Below are positions 1 through 7,872 of a stretch of DNA of 30,555 nucleotides, in pieces (positions within the stretch are counted from its first letter, which is position 1; each line of letters starts with the position of its first letter). The position numbers were made by a program, and so were the translations under genes. The stretch is from assembly GCA_030441535.1 (NCBI GenBank), contig JAUJFZ010000010.1, forward strand, positions 1 to 30,555, in the 5' to 3' direction. Under the pieces are notes generated by a model. That model saw nothing but the letters and a program-made list of their open reading frames with translations, made no database searches and had not been told where the DNA came from. The DNA comes from Betaproteobacteria bacterium LSUCC0117 (lineage in GTDB: Bacteria > Pseudomonadota > Gammaproteobacteria > Burkholderiales > Burkholderiaceae_C).

Positions 1-113
1 TTGGCACAGGCTGAAGCCCATTGTTTAACTTGCAGATCTTGCGCCGATACGGCGTTTGCGGTGAGCAACAACAGCGCTACGCCAGCTGCGGATGCCATCT
101 TTCTAAATCTCAT
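1..113 (-). CDS. Probable secreted c-type cytochrome, N-terminal part only
   Basis: This is the first 37 codons of a gene that runs off the left edge. It starts at an ATG (111-113 on the minus strand) with a good AGGAGA ribosome site about seven bases upstream. Residues 1 to about 24 form a typical signal peptide: basic MRFRK, a hydrophobic stretch rich in Leu and Ala, then a cleavage-like VSA-Q. The mature part begins QDLQVKQWASACA, and the next codon starts AA (Asn or Lys). WAxxCAxC is how many small periplasmic c-type cytochromes begin, so the missing bases probably complete a CxxCH haem site. That completion is inference, because the second Cys and the His lie outside the window. The gene follows the second LysR regulator in the same direction after about 250 bases without a gene, so it may belong to an electron-transfer system for lithotrophic growth. 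Confidence 0.55.
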   Translation of the reverse strand, partial: MRFRKMASAAGVALLLLTANAVSAQDLQVKQWASACA

Positions 114-365
114 GCAATGTCTCCTATTTGTTCAATAAAGTTCCAAATATTCGGATTTTCGAATGTTTGGTAATGTTTTATAACCCATCACATTTGTAAT
201 GGCAAATTTTTAAGCGCTCCGTTTTAGGGTGAAACTTATAGCAATCGAGCTAATTGTTTACGGCACCGATTCGCAGTTACGAAGGGCAGTGATCCCCAGG
301 CTTTCGGCTATTGATTGATTACATCTCGGTACCCAGAGGTTCGCAGGTAGCCAAATTTGATGCAG

Positions 366-1304
366 TTAATTGAGCTTTATGTCTGCGAACATTGTCCCCA
401 GTGTTGTTTCAGCGTTTTCCAAAACGAAGTAGCGTAACGCTTCCGCAGCAGGAGATAGTATTTTTGATTGCGTGTGTACCAGGTTCCATGCGCGGAATAC
501 AGGTGTTCCCGCAACATTCAGGATACCGATTTCGTTCTGTTTGATTTCGGACCCGATGGTGTGTAGCGATAAAAAACCAAGCCCCAAATCAGCCATGACC
601 GCTTGCTTAATCGTCTCGTTGGAGTTTAGTTGAATTTTGTAATTCGGTTCTATCCGCGCTTTATCAAAAAAATCTTGCATAACCGCTCGCGTGCCAGATC
701 CATGCTCGCGCACGATGAAATGCTGGTAGCGCAGATCTTCCACAACAATTGGCTCTAACAGACTGCGTTGGTAAAGTCGGTTCTCGGTCGAAGCTACAAA
801 CACCAAAGGATGCACAGCGAAAGGCTCGGCGCGGTAGCGCAACTCCCGTGGCGGCCGGCCCATCACAGCAATGTCAACCTCGTTCGCTTGAAGCATCACC
901 ACCAGTTGCTCGCGGTTACCTGTCACCACCCGCAAATCAACGCCCTCATGGAGTTTTTTGAAGTCAGACAGCATGCGCATCATGAAGTACTTCGAAGTGC
1001 CGACCATACCCACTGTCAAGATGCCGACCTCGGCGCGCTGAAGCCGTGCAGCAGCATCCTCGGCATCTTTTATGGTGGCCAAGATGCGCCGTGCGTACAA
1101 CAACATGTATTCGCCGGCGGTGGTGAGTCTTACTTTTTTACCGGTGCGGTCAAATAAGGCCATGCCTAAATGGCCTTCTAGCTCTTTAATCTGCATGGTC
1201 ACAGCAGGTGGCGTCAGGTGCAGGGCCTCGGCTGCTCGGATGAAGCTCAGGTGGCGCGCAACCTCATTGAATACGCGCAATTGGCGGAAGGTGGCATTTT
1301 TCAT
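366..1304 (-). CDS. cbbR: LysR-type regulator, CbbR-like (second copy)
   Basis: This is a 312-residue LysR-family transcription factor. The N-terminal winged helix-turn-helix (about residues 1-60) contains the stretch FIRAAEALHLTPPAVTMQIK. The effector-binding domain follows, with CbbR-like segments such as VTGNREQLV, REHGSGTRA and NSNETIKQAV. I chose the ATG at 1302-1304 because the protein then begins MKNATFRQLRVF as CbbR proteins do. An upstream in-frame start at 1388 would add 28 Arg-rich residues unlike the family. CbbR activates cbb operons in response to metabolites such as RuBP or NADPH. This copy lies downstream of cbbO and the 105-codon gene on the same strand, so it could be read from the cbbL promoter. 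A palindrome overlaps its start codon and may be an autoregulatory site. It could instead control the downstream cytochrome gene. Confidence 0.85.
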   Translation of the reverse strand: MKNATFRQLRVFNEVARHLSFIRAAEALHLTPPAVTMQIKELEGHLGMALFDRTGKKVRLTTAGEYMLLYARRILATIKDAEDAAARLQRAEVGILTVGMVGTSKYFMMRMLSDFKKLHEGVDLRVVTGNREQLVVMLQANEVDIAVMGRPPRELRYRAEPFAVHPLVFVASTENRLYQRSLLEPIVVEDLRYQHFIVREHGSGTRAVMQDFFDKARIEPNYKIQLNSNETIKQAVMADLGLGFLSLHTIGSEIKQNEIGILNVAGTPVFRAWNLVHTQSKILSPAAEALRYFVLENAETTLGTMFADIKLN

Positions 1305-1319
1305 TAAGAAAAGTCTTAA
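1304..1319. promoter_or_regulatory. TTAAG-N6-CTTAA palindrome at the LysR gene start
   Basis: The 16 bases read TTAAGAAAAGTCTTAA, a perfect inverted repeat of TTAAGA and TCTTAA around AAAG. It begins on the last base of the LysR start codon (1302-1304, minus strand). The outer arms TTAAG and CTTAA at the same spacing recur at 7758-7773 upstream of cbbY. LysR-family proteins bind AT-rich dyads, so this may be an autoregulatory operator. The binding is inferred. Confidence 0.4.
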
Positions 1320-1357
1320 CTCATGAGATTTGAGTCTTGAATTTACCTTATTTGCGC

Positions 1358-1675
1358 TCAGTCGTCGTCGCCTAGCTCTGGATCCCAACCCATGCGTTTT
1401 GCGCGGTTAATGGCCTCCGCGTGAATGCGTTGATGGCGTTCCGCCAAGTCGGCAGGTAAGCGGCTGGGTAGTTGACCAAAAGGTTCCCAAGCAGCATGGA
1501 CGGACTCAATTAGTAGCTGAAGTTCACCGCTGTTTTTGTCGGCGAAGCCATCGCCTTCGGGCAGCAGACCAAATACCCACGCATCGCGAATGATTCGGCC
1601 TGTCATGGTCATGCCGTGATGGTTTTCATGATCGATACCTTTGTAGGTACTCTCGCGGGTATTAATTTGTGCCAT
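1358..1675 (-). CDS. Small conserved-looking protein of unknown function in the cbbLSQO operon
   Basis: This gene encodes 105 residues, starting 13 bases after the cbbO stop on the same strand. The protein has no signal peptide and no membrane segment. It is rich in His, Met and charged residues near the N-terminus (DHENHHGMTMTGR), has a Trp-containing middle (AWEPFGQLPSRLP), and ends acidic (GWDPELGDDD). The ribosome site is weak (GGACAAG), so translation may be coupled to cbbO. I do not recognise the family. It reads as a real gene because it fills the space between cbbO and the LysR gene and has a balanced, folded-looking composition. Co-transcription with RuBisCO activase genes suggests a role in RuBisCO maintenance or regulation, which is inference from position only. 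Confidence 0.7.
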   Translation of the reverse strand: MAQINTRESTYKGIDHENHHGMTMTGRIIRDAWVFGLLPEGDGFADKNSGELQLLIESVHAAWEPFGQLPSRLPADLAERHQRIHAEAINRAKRMGWDPELGDDD

Positions 1676-1688
1676 GTTCTTGTCCGGT

Positions 1689-4046
1689 TTAACGCGTCAG
1701 GCCAGCATACAGTACCGGCAGTTTTTCGGGAAGTTTGGCTACGTTGTCGATCACCAAGAAGTGCCTCTCACCGAATATGCGTCGTACGTATTGATCCGCG
1801 CGTGGGTCAAGGCTCATGCAGTAGGTCAAAACGCCGCTTCGGCTCGCTGCCTCCACTGCCTTTTTGGTGTCCTGTCGAAGGTATTGGGGGTCGCGCACAT
1901 CAACGTCAGCCGGTTCACCATCGGTGATAACGAGGAGTAATTTTTTGCTACTGCGTTGCGACTGCAAAGCCGATGTGGCATGGCGTATTGCCGCCCCCAT
2001 ACGGGTTGACAATTGCCCCTCCATACCCGCTAACCGCGCTTTGGCGAGGTCATCATAGGGCTGATTAAAGTCTTTGAATCGCCAGTATCTAACGTCATGA
2101 CGACCGTCTGAGCAAAAGCCATGAATGGCAAATGGGTCGCCGACCTTCTGGATGGCATCGGCCAATAATGCGCAGGCGTTTCGCGTGAGCTCAAGGACGG
2201 TTTGCTCTTTCTCTGCGATTTTTTCGTTTGTTGATTGTGATAGGTCGAGCAGCACCAAGATTGAAATATCACGAGTCTTCCGGACGCTGCGCATCATGAT
2301 CCGGGAATCAGGCTGTCGCCCCATACGCACATCGATTAATGCACTTAAAGTAGCGTTGAGATCGATCTCGTCGCCGTCCTCAAGTTTTCGAATGCGCTGC
2401 ACGCCTTGAGGCTGCATCGCATCGAGTATGAATTTCATACGGCCAATGATCCCCCGGTTCTCCATCAAGACGTCGTTGATGACTTGTGCGTCTCCCACCT
2501 TAGGGTGGCGCTCCTGTACGGTTGCCCATGCTGGACGCTCGAGTTGGATCATGTGGTCCCATTCGGGGTAGTGGACCGGGGGTAAGACGGGCGGCTGACC
2601 TTCTAGCTCATTAAAGGAAACACCGAGATCTTCGTAAGGGAAGAGTTCGGTGCCAAGGACCCATACCTCCTGAGCATCGTCTCCGGCACCCTCAACCTCC
2701 AGTTCGTTTACGAACGTCATGAGGTTTACTTGCTTACGTACCTGTTGCTTTGGTACGTAACCCGTTGCGATGGCGCGCTCGGGATCAAAGCCGTCGAATT
2801 CCCAGAAGTAGCGGTTGTCGTCGCGGTATAGCGCGCGTTGCGTATCGGTGTGCGGCTGAAAGCGGGGGCCGCCGGTGAGGGCCTCATAACTGTTAGCCAG
2901 CTGTATGCCGATTGACTTGGTAATTTGGTTGTCGGCCGGGTTAGCTTGGATGTGTGTTGCTGCCTCTTGGAACAAGTCACGGCCTTGTGCTATCCATGGA
3001 TGCGGGTCTACGTATTGGTGGTCGAGCAGTGCGCGAGCGAGGCGGCAAAGCCAGTCGCCAGCGCTTACAGTAGCGGTGTTCGGCGTATCATGAAAAGGTG
3101 TCCATAAGGTGTGCATTAGGGGGAAGCGCGCGATAGCTAAAGTCTCGACACGGGCATCTTCAAGGGTGCCAATCAGCGCAATTTGCAAGGGTGTCAGGTC
3201 ATCTGCTGATATTGGCAGGCGCGTGTACATGATGTGTGCCGCGGAGTGCGCTGCTGCTGCCCGGTAGACCGTTAGTGAGTCAATGTTGTGATCGCCGATT
3301 GTCAGTGAGTCATAGGCATCAGGTAAGTGGATTGTGTAGTCTTCAATGAAGGGTTGATACCCCGTGCGGGTCTCGAAGTCACCCGCTGTGGGGCGCATAT
3401 AAAAGTCACGCGCCCAAAGGGCACGCAGGTACATATTGATTCGCCGTTGGACATCAACGAGCAATGTGCCCTTACGCTCTTTTTGTAGGATCGCAAGCGA
3501 TTCCTTTGATGCAAGTCCAAAGTAGGCGACCTGCGCTTCAAATGCGGTTCGATGAGCTTGGGCGCCCCAAGTCGCCCATCGTCTCAGACCGCCGAGTGTT
3601 AGTTGGGCGAATAGGGTATCGAGTTGCCCCAACATCGGTCTCAAGCCCCGTGGCGCTTGCGCAACCAGCGTGTTTAAAAACTGCAAGTACTGTAAGAACA
3701 GTGCTTGATCGGCAAGCCGCCGAGCTGCAGTGGGTGCAGTGGCTATTACCAATTCGATTACGGCGCCCGACGTTTTTGAGGCCAGCATTAGCGCTGTTGA
3801 CGCGAGCTCGGAGACGACGTCTTCACCAATTTCTTGGGCAACTTGGGGGGCGCAGTCAATCCATGCATCAACCACTGCATGGCCACGACCTAAGCTGCGA
3901 AGTGCGGCAGCGCCTTTGACGAAATTGTCGAGGCCCCTCGCCGAGAAAACCTTAGTGGCATCGCTCCAGTGGTTTTCTAGATGAACGCGTGAGCCGGGTT
4001 CTAACTGATCGATCCATTCGGCATGATCTTCTAATTGCACGCTCAT
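1689..4046 (-). CDS. cbbO: CbbO, von Willebrand factor A subunit of the CbbQO RuBisCO activase
   Basis: CbbO (785 residues) is the adaptor of the CbbQO-type RuBisCO activase. It binds RuBisCO and one CbbO docks on a CbbQ hexamer that remodels inhibited active sites. The C-terminal 190 or so residues form a von Willebrand factor A domain with a complete metal-ion-dependent adhesion site: DLSQS near residue 600, a Thr in LSTRMG, and Asp in ITDGEPAD. In characterised CbbO this site recognises an acidic residue on RuBisCO. The N-terminal 550 residues match the helical CbbO region. The start lies five bases after the cbbQ stop with no clear ribosome site, so translation is probably coupled. The length is normal for the family and no damage is visible. 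Confidence 0.95.
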   Translation of the reverse strand: MSVQLEDHAEWIDQLEPGSRVHLENHWSDATKVFSARGLDNFVKGAAALRSLGRGHAVVDAWIDCAPQVAQEIGEDVVSELASTALMLASKTSGAVIELVIATAPTAARRLADQALFLQYLQFLNTLVAQAPRGLRPMLGQLDTLFAQLTLGGLRRWATWGAQAHRTAFEAQVAYFGLASKESLAILQKERKGTLLVDVQRRINMYLRALWARDFYMRPTAGDFETRTGYQPFIEDYTIHLPDAYDSLTIGDHNIDSLTVYRAAAAHSAAHIMYTRLPISADDLTPLQIALIGTLEDARVETLAIARFPLMHTLWTPFHDTPNTATVSAGDWLCRLARALLDHQYVDPHPWIAQGRDLFQEAATHIQANPADNQITKSIGIQLANSYEALTGGPRFQPHTDTQRALYRDDNRYFWEFDGFDPERAIATGYVPKQQVRKQVNLMTFVNELEVEGAGDDAQEVWVLGTELFPYEDLGVSFNELEGQPPVLPPVHYPEWDHMIQLERPAWATVQERHPKVGDAQVINDVLMENRGIIGRMKFILDAMQPQGVQRIRKLEDGDEIDLNATLSALIDVRMGRQPDSRIMMRSVRKTRDISILVLLDLSQSTNEKIAEKEQTVLELTRNACALLADAIQKVGDPFAIHGFCSDGRHDVRYWRFKDFNQPYDDLAKARLAGMEGQLSTRMGAAIRHATSALQSQRSSKKLLLVITDGEPADVDVRDPQYLRQDTKKAVEAASRSGVLTYCMSLDPRADQYVRRIFGERHFLVIDNVAKLPEKLPVLYAGLTR

Positions 4047-4051
4047 GGTGT

Positions 4052-4855
4052 CTAAAAAAACGTTGCCACTGCTGCATCTAGCGCGTCGCGCATGTCGGGG
4101 TCATCAGTGATGGGGCGGACCAGCGCAAATCGGCATGCCGCTTGTTCTTTTACGCCTTGGGCTATCAACGAACCGGCATAAATCAGCATGCGTGTGGAGA
4201 TGCCTTCATCCAGTCCGTGTCCTTTCAGATTGCGCGCTCGCTCGGCGATGTTCACCAGCTTGTCAGCGGTGGTGGCGTCTACGCCCGTTTCATGGGCGAT
4301 GATCTCGCACTCAACTTCATGCGACGGATATTGAAAATCAAGAGCGCCGAAGCGTTGCTTGGTCGATTGCTTCAAATCTTTCATCAAGCTCTGGTAGCCC
4401 GGGTTGTAGGAAATGACCACCTGAAAATCAGGATGCGCCTTGACCAATTCCCCTTTTTTTTCCAACGGCAGTACACGGCGGTTATCTGTTAGTGGATGGA
4501 TGACGACTGTGGTGTCCTGTCGTGCCTCTACCACCTCGTCGAGGTAACAAATCGCGCCGTGGCGGGCGGCGAGTGCCAGTGGCCCGTCTTGCCAGCGCGT
4601 ACCGTGCGCGTCGAGCAGGAATCGACCCACTAGGTCACTCGCAGTCATATCCTCGTTGCAGGCAACAGTGATGAGCGGTTTGCCCAATTTCCATGCCATG
4701 TACTCCACGAAACGCGTCTTACCGCAGCCGGTAGGACCTTTGAGCATCATGGGCATGCGCACCGAGTACGCGGCCTCAAACAACGTCACTTCATCGTCGA
4801 CGCAGCGGTAGTATGGTTCGGTGTGTATCCGGTAAGCGTCTAAGATTTCGCTCAT
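4052..4855 (-). CDS. cbbQ: CbbQ, MoxR-type AAA+ ATPase of the RuBisCO activase
   Basis: This 267-residue AAA+ protein of the MoxR clade is the motor of the CbbQO activase. Walker A is GPTGCGKT at residues 40-47, Walker B ends in LDE at 105-107, and the sensor-1 Asn is in ISYNPGYQ near 151. It forms hexamers that with CbbO use ATP hydrolysis to release tight-binding sugar phosphates from RuBisCO. The gene follows cbbS by 18 bases and has a GGAG ribosome site. The order cbbL-cbbS-cbbQ-cbbO is the standard arrangement for form IA RuBisCO outside carboxysomes, and nothing is missing from the protein. Confidence 0.96.
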   Translation of the reverse strand: MSEILDAYRIHTEPYYRCVDDEVTLFEAAYSVRMPMMLKGPTGCGKTRFVEYMAWKLGKPLITVACNEDMTASDLVGRFLLDAHGTRWQDGPLALAARHGAICYLDEVVEARQDTTVVIHPLTDNRRVLPLEKKGELVKAHPDFQVVISYNPGYQSLMKDLKQSTKQRFGALDFQYPSHEVECEIIAHETGVDATTADKLVNIAERARNLKGHGLDEGISTRMLIYAGSLIAQGVKEQAACRFALVRPITDDPDMRDALDAAVATFF

Positions 4856-4873
4856 AAGTTACTCCGCTGCGCT

Positions 4874-5227
4874 TCAGACCGTCTTTCCTCGGAAAATTAC
4901 CATCGATGCGCCCTGAGACTGGGTGAAGTTGTTGTAGCCAATGAGGCGAATGTGGTTGTCAGGGTTGGCTTCACGACAGGCCTCACATTCTGCGAGTACG
5001 CGGTCCACGTCCGTTTCACCAAACATCGGTAACTTCCACATGTACCAATAAGAGTCCATCAGGTACTGGGGCTCTGTGTGCTCGATGGCGGGATTCAGAC
5101 CACACTTAACAAGGTATTCCACTTGTTTACGAATTTCATCTTTGGTCATTGCGGGGAGGTACGAAAAGGTCTCAAATTTACGGCTATTGGGATCTGATAG
5201 TCGAGAGTTGTAGTCTTGCATGCTCAT
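4874..5227 (-). CDS. cbbS: RuBisCO small subunit, form IA
   Basis: This is the 117-residue small subunit that caps the L8 core to give the L8S8 holoenzyme. The family's features are present: an early FSYLPAMTKDEIRKQVEYL segment, MDSYWYMWKLPMFG in the middle, and the C-terminal GYNNFTQSQGASMVIFR strand. An AAAGGA ribosome site lies eight bases before the ATG at 5225-5227. A second Met two codons on is an unlikely start given that spacing. The gene lies 47 bases downstream of cbbL and was surely transcribed with it. The length is that of non-carboxysomal form IA small subunits. Confidence 0.97.
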   Translation of the reverse strand: MSMQDYNSRLSDPNSRKFETFSYLPAMTKDEIRKQVEYLVKCGLNPAIEHTEPQYLMDSYWYMWKLPMFGETDVDRVLAECEACREANPDNHIRLIGYNNFTQSQGASMVIFRGKTV

Positions 5228-5274
5228 GATGAATGTCCTTTCAATCTTGTTGTTCAGCGATCGATTGCAAACGG

Positions 5275-6696
5275 TTATTTGTGTGCGACGTCGAGTTTGT
5301 CGACGGTGTCAAATTCAAACTTAATTTCTTTCCACGTCTCCATTGCAATCTTTAGTTCTGGCGAGTGTTTTGCTGCCTCGGTAAGTACAGTCTTACCCTC
5401 TTTTTCGACAGCTATGCCCTCGTTACGCGCTTTCACACAGGCCTCTAGTGCGACGCGATTCGCTGCAGCGCCCGCCGCGTTGCCCCACGGGTGACCGAGG
5501 GTGCCGCCTCCGAATTGCAGAACGGAGTTGTCGCCAAAAATATTCACTAAAGCGGGCATATGCCAGACGTGAATGCCACCTGAGGCGACAGGCATGACAC
5601 CGGGCATGGAGCCGAAGTCTTGATCAAAGAAAATGCCACGGCTTCGGTCCTCTTTGATGAATTCATCACGCATCAGATCAATCCAGCCCAAGGTCGAAGC
5701 GCGGTCGCCCTCTAGTTTCCCGACGACTGTGCCCGAGTGCAAATGGTCGCCACCTGAAAGCCGTAGCACTTTTGTGAGAACTCGGAAGTGGATGCCGTGA
5801 TGGGGGTTTCGGTCGAGCACCGCATGCATCGCACGGTGGATGTGCAGCAACATGCCGTTATCGCGGCACCAATTAGCTAGACCGGTATTTGCTGTCAACC
5901 CGCCTGTCAGGTAATCATGCATGATGATTGGCGAGCCAATTTCCTTGGCATATTCCGCGCGCTTATACATTTCCTCAGGCGTGGGTGCCGTGACGTTCAG
6001 ATAGTGACCTTTGCGTTCGCCCGTTTCTCGCTGGGCTTTCTCAATTGCCTCTTGGACGAAATCGAAGCGTTGGCGCCATCGCATAAAGGGTTGACTGTTG
6101 ACGTTTTCATCGTCCTTCGTGAAGTCCAAACCGCCCCGTAAGCACTCATAAACAGCACGTCCATAGTTTTTACCGGACAAACCCAGCTTGGGTTTGATGG
6201 TGCACCCCAGCAGCGGGCGACCGTACTTGTTCATGATGTCGCGTTCGACCTCGATACCGTGGGGCGGGCCACCGCAGGTTTTAATGTACGCAATGGGAAA
6301 ACGTATATCTTCCAAACGGAGTGCGCGCAATGCCTTGAAACCAAACACGTTACCAACGAGCGACGTCAGCACGTTTACGACTGAACCTTCCTCAAATAAG
6401 TCGATGGGGTACGCGACAAAGGCGTAAAAGCAAGTGTCGTCACCCGGGACATCCTCAATCTGATACGCGCGCCCTTTGTAGTAGTCCAGATCGGTCAACA
6501 AATCGGTCCAGACGGTTGTCCAGGTACCTGTTGACGACTCTGCCGCCACTGCGGCGGCCAGCTCCTCGCGGTCAACGCCTGGTTGCGGCGTGATTTTGAA
6601 GCACGCCAGGATATCGGTGTCCTTCGGTGTGTAGTGAGGTTCCCAATAGGTGCTTCGATATTCCTTCACACCTGCCTTGTAGGTTTTGGTTGCCAT
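5275..6696 (-). CDS. cbbL: RuBisCO large subunit, form IA
   Basis: Ribulose-1,5-bisphosphate carboxylase large subunit, 473 residues, full length. All catalytic residues are visible. K168 and K170 sit in TIKPK. The carbamylated K194 with Mg ligands D196 and E197 sits in FTKDDEN. H287 is in HIHRAMH, H320 in GDHLH, and loop-6 K327 in SGTVVGKLEG; the offset from spinach numbering is a constant seven. The pairing with cbbQ and cbbO and the absence of carboxysome genes point to the cytosolic IAq type, suited to moderate CO2. The start is fixed by an AAAGGAG ribosome site eight bases upstream of the ATG at 6694-6696. Transcription should start in the 113-base gap shared with divergent cbbR, where a large dyad is present. 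Confidence 0.99.
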   Translation of the reverse strand: MATKTYKAGVKEYRSTYWEPHYTPKDTDILACFKITPQPGVDREELAAAVAAESSTGTWTTVWTDLLTDLDYYKGRAYQIEDVPGDDTCFYAFVAYPIDLFEEGSVVNVLTSLVGNVFGFKALRALRLEDIRFPIAYIKTCGGPPHGIEVERDIMNKYGRPLLGCTIKPKLGLSGKNYGRAVYECLRGGLDFTKDDENVNSQPFMRWRQRFDFVQEAIEKAQRETGERKGHYLNVTAPTPEEMYKRAEYAKEIGSPIIMHDYLTGGLTANTGLANWCRDNGMLLHIHRAMHAVLDRNPHHGIHFRVLTKVLRLSGGDHLHSGTVVGKLEGDRASTLGWIDLMRDEFIKEDRSRGIFFDQDFGSMPGVMPVASGGIHVWHMPALVNIFGDNSVLQFGGGTLGHPWGNAAGAAANRVALEACVKARNEGIAVEKEGKTVLTEAAKHSPELKIAMETWKEIKFEFDTVDKLDVAHK

Positions 6697-6759
6697 GCGC
6701 GTTGCTCCTTTGACGTGATAGTTGGCGACTTGATGCGCAGATTTTTCGTTATATAAACG

Positions 6760-6801
6760 TTAAATAAAAGTAAAATGTTTAAACGGTTATCTTTTATTTA
6801 A
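6760..6801. promoter_or_regulatory. Large dyad between cbbL and cbbR, candidate CbbR operator
   Basis: TTAAATAAAAG at 6760-6770 is the exact reverse complement of CTTTTATTTAA at 6791-6801. A second palindrome, GTTTAAAC at 6777-6784, sits precisely on the same centre (between 6780 and 6781), giving a nested 42-base dyad. It lies in the divergent gap just before the cbbR start (6810) and about 64 bases from the cbbL start codon. LysR regulators classically occupy such dyads next to their own gene. Assignment to CbbR is inferred from position. Confidence 0.65.
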
Positions 6802-6809
6802 GTAAATGT

Positions 6810-7757
6810 ATGAATTTGAGACACTTGACTCTGCATCAGCTGCGAATTTTTCAAGCAGTCGCCGCACATAACAGTTTTGCGCGAGCAGCGGAAGCCCTGC
6901 ACCTGTCGCCGCCCACCCTCTCTCTTCAGGTCAAGCAGTTGGCCAACACGGTCGGTCAACCTTTGTTTGAGCAACTGGGGAAAAAGATTTTTCTGACTTC
7001 AGCGGGCCAAACCCTCGCGGATGCCGCAATGGACATTTCAAAGCGGGTGGACCTTTTAGCCGAAGACCTTTCAGCCTTGCAGGGGGTTGAACGTGGGCGC
7101 TTAAAGCTGGCAATCCTGACGACTGTCAAATACACCGTACCCAAGCTGTTGGGGGGGTTTTGTGCCGCACATCCCGGTATTGAGGTGTCTATGGTCGTTG
7201 GCAACCGAGAAAACCTGTTGCAGCGTTTGGCACGCAATGACGATGACCTGTACATCATGGGGCAGCCACCCGAGCATATGGAGTTAATTTGTGAAGACTT
7301 TGCCGACAACCCGCTGGTCCTCGTGGCGCCGCCCAATCATCCACTGGCGGCGCAGACCGCGATCGCACCAGACGCCCTAAATGGGGCGCCGTTCATCATG
7401 CGAGAGCCAGGTTCGGGTACACGCTTGACAACGGAGCGTTTTTTTACAGAGGCGGGTGTCGAGGTGGTCAATCGTTTGGAAGTGGGTAGTAACGAGGCCA
7501 TCAAGCAAACGGTCGCTGGCGGTCTGGGTCTAGCGGTGTTATCAGCGACCACCGTCGTGTCGGAGTTAACCTTGGGTGAATTGGTGAAGTTGGATGTTCA
7601 AGGGTTTCCTTTGATGCGGCATTGGCATTTGGTCTACGCGCGAGGCAAGCGCTTGTCACCAGCTGCTTTGGCGTTTAAGCGCTGGTTGGCTGAACACCCG
7701 GTGAATACCCATTCATCGACTGCAAAAACGAAGGGAGCGACCATATGCCCCTTGTAA
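6810..7757 (+). CDS. cbbR: CbbR, LysR-type regulator of the cbb genes
   Basis: This 315-residue LysR-type regulator is divergent from cbbL, the canonical position for CbbR. The helix-turn-helix is in residues 1-60 (FARAAEALHLSPPTLSLQVK). The effector domain carries CbbR-like stretches VVGNRENLLQRL, REPGSGTRLTTERFF and EVGSNEAIKQTVAGG. CbbR proteins sense Calvin-cycle metabolites and activate cbb promoters. This one starts 113 bases from cbbL over the nested dyad, and its stop codon abuts another palindrome ahead of cbbY, so it is placed to control both arms. The ribosome site before the ATG is weak. The last 15 or so residues (THSSTAKTKGATICPL) extend slightly past the usual C-terminus. It is clearly related to, but not a close duplicate of, the second LysR gene at 366-1304. 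Confidence 0.93.
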   Translation: MNLRHLTLHQLRIFQAVAAHNSFARAAEALHLSPPTLSLQVKQLANTVGQPLFEQLGKKIFLTSAGQTLADAAMDISKRVDLLAEDLSALQGVERGRLKLAILTTVKYTVPKLLGGFCAAHPGIEVSMVVGNRENLLQRLARNDDDLYIMGQPPEHMELICEDFADNPLVLVAPPNHPLAAQTAIAPDALNGAPFIMREPGSGTRLTTERFFTEAGVEVVNRLEVGSNEAIKQTVAGGLGLAVLSATTVVSELTLGELVKLDVQGFPLMRHWHLVYARGKRLSPAALAFKRWLAEHPVNTHSSTAKTKGATICPL

Positions 7758-7773
7758 TTAAGTATTTACTTAA
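7758..7773. promoter_or_regulatory. TTAAG-N6-CTTAA palindrome upstream of cbbY
   Basis: The 16 bases TTAAGTATTTACTTAA form a perfect inverted repeat (TTAAGTA, TT, TACTTAA). It begins at the first base after the cbbR stop codon and lies about 100 bases before cbbY. The arms and spacing match the palindrome at 1304-1319. It is a good candidate operator for the cbbYFPTZA transcription unit, possibly bound by one of the two LysR proteins. Confidence 0.5.
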
Positions 7774-7872
7774 TATATAGACAAGATTTTATGAATTGCG
7801 CTTATTGATTTGGGTTTTAAAGTGGGGGTACTGACCAATCAGCGCTTCTACAAAACACCTCAATTGCAGTTC

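Noticed and set aside
3464..3919. Plus-strand frame of 151 codons inside cbbO
   Set aside because: It is antisense to the helical part of CbbO, with Arg-rich, shadow-like composition.
5275..6696. Carboxysomal RuBisCO
   Set aside because: No shell, CsoS2 or carbonic anhydrase genes are near; cbbQ and cbbO follow directly and the downstream region is fully assigned.
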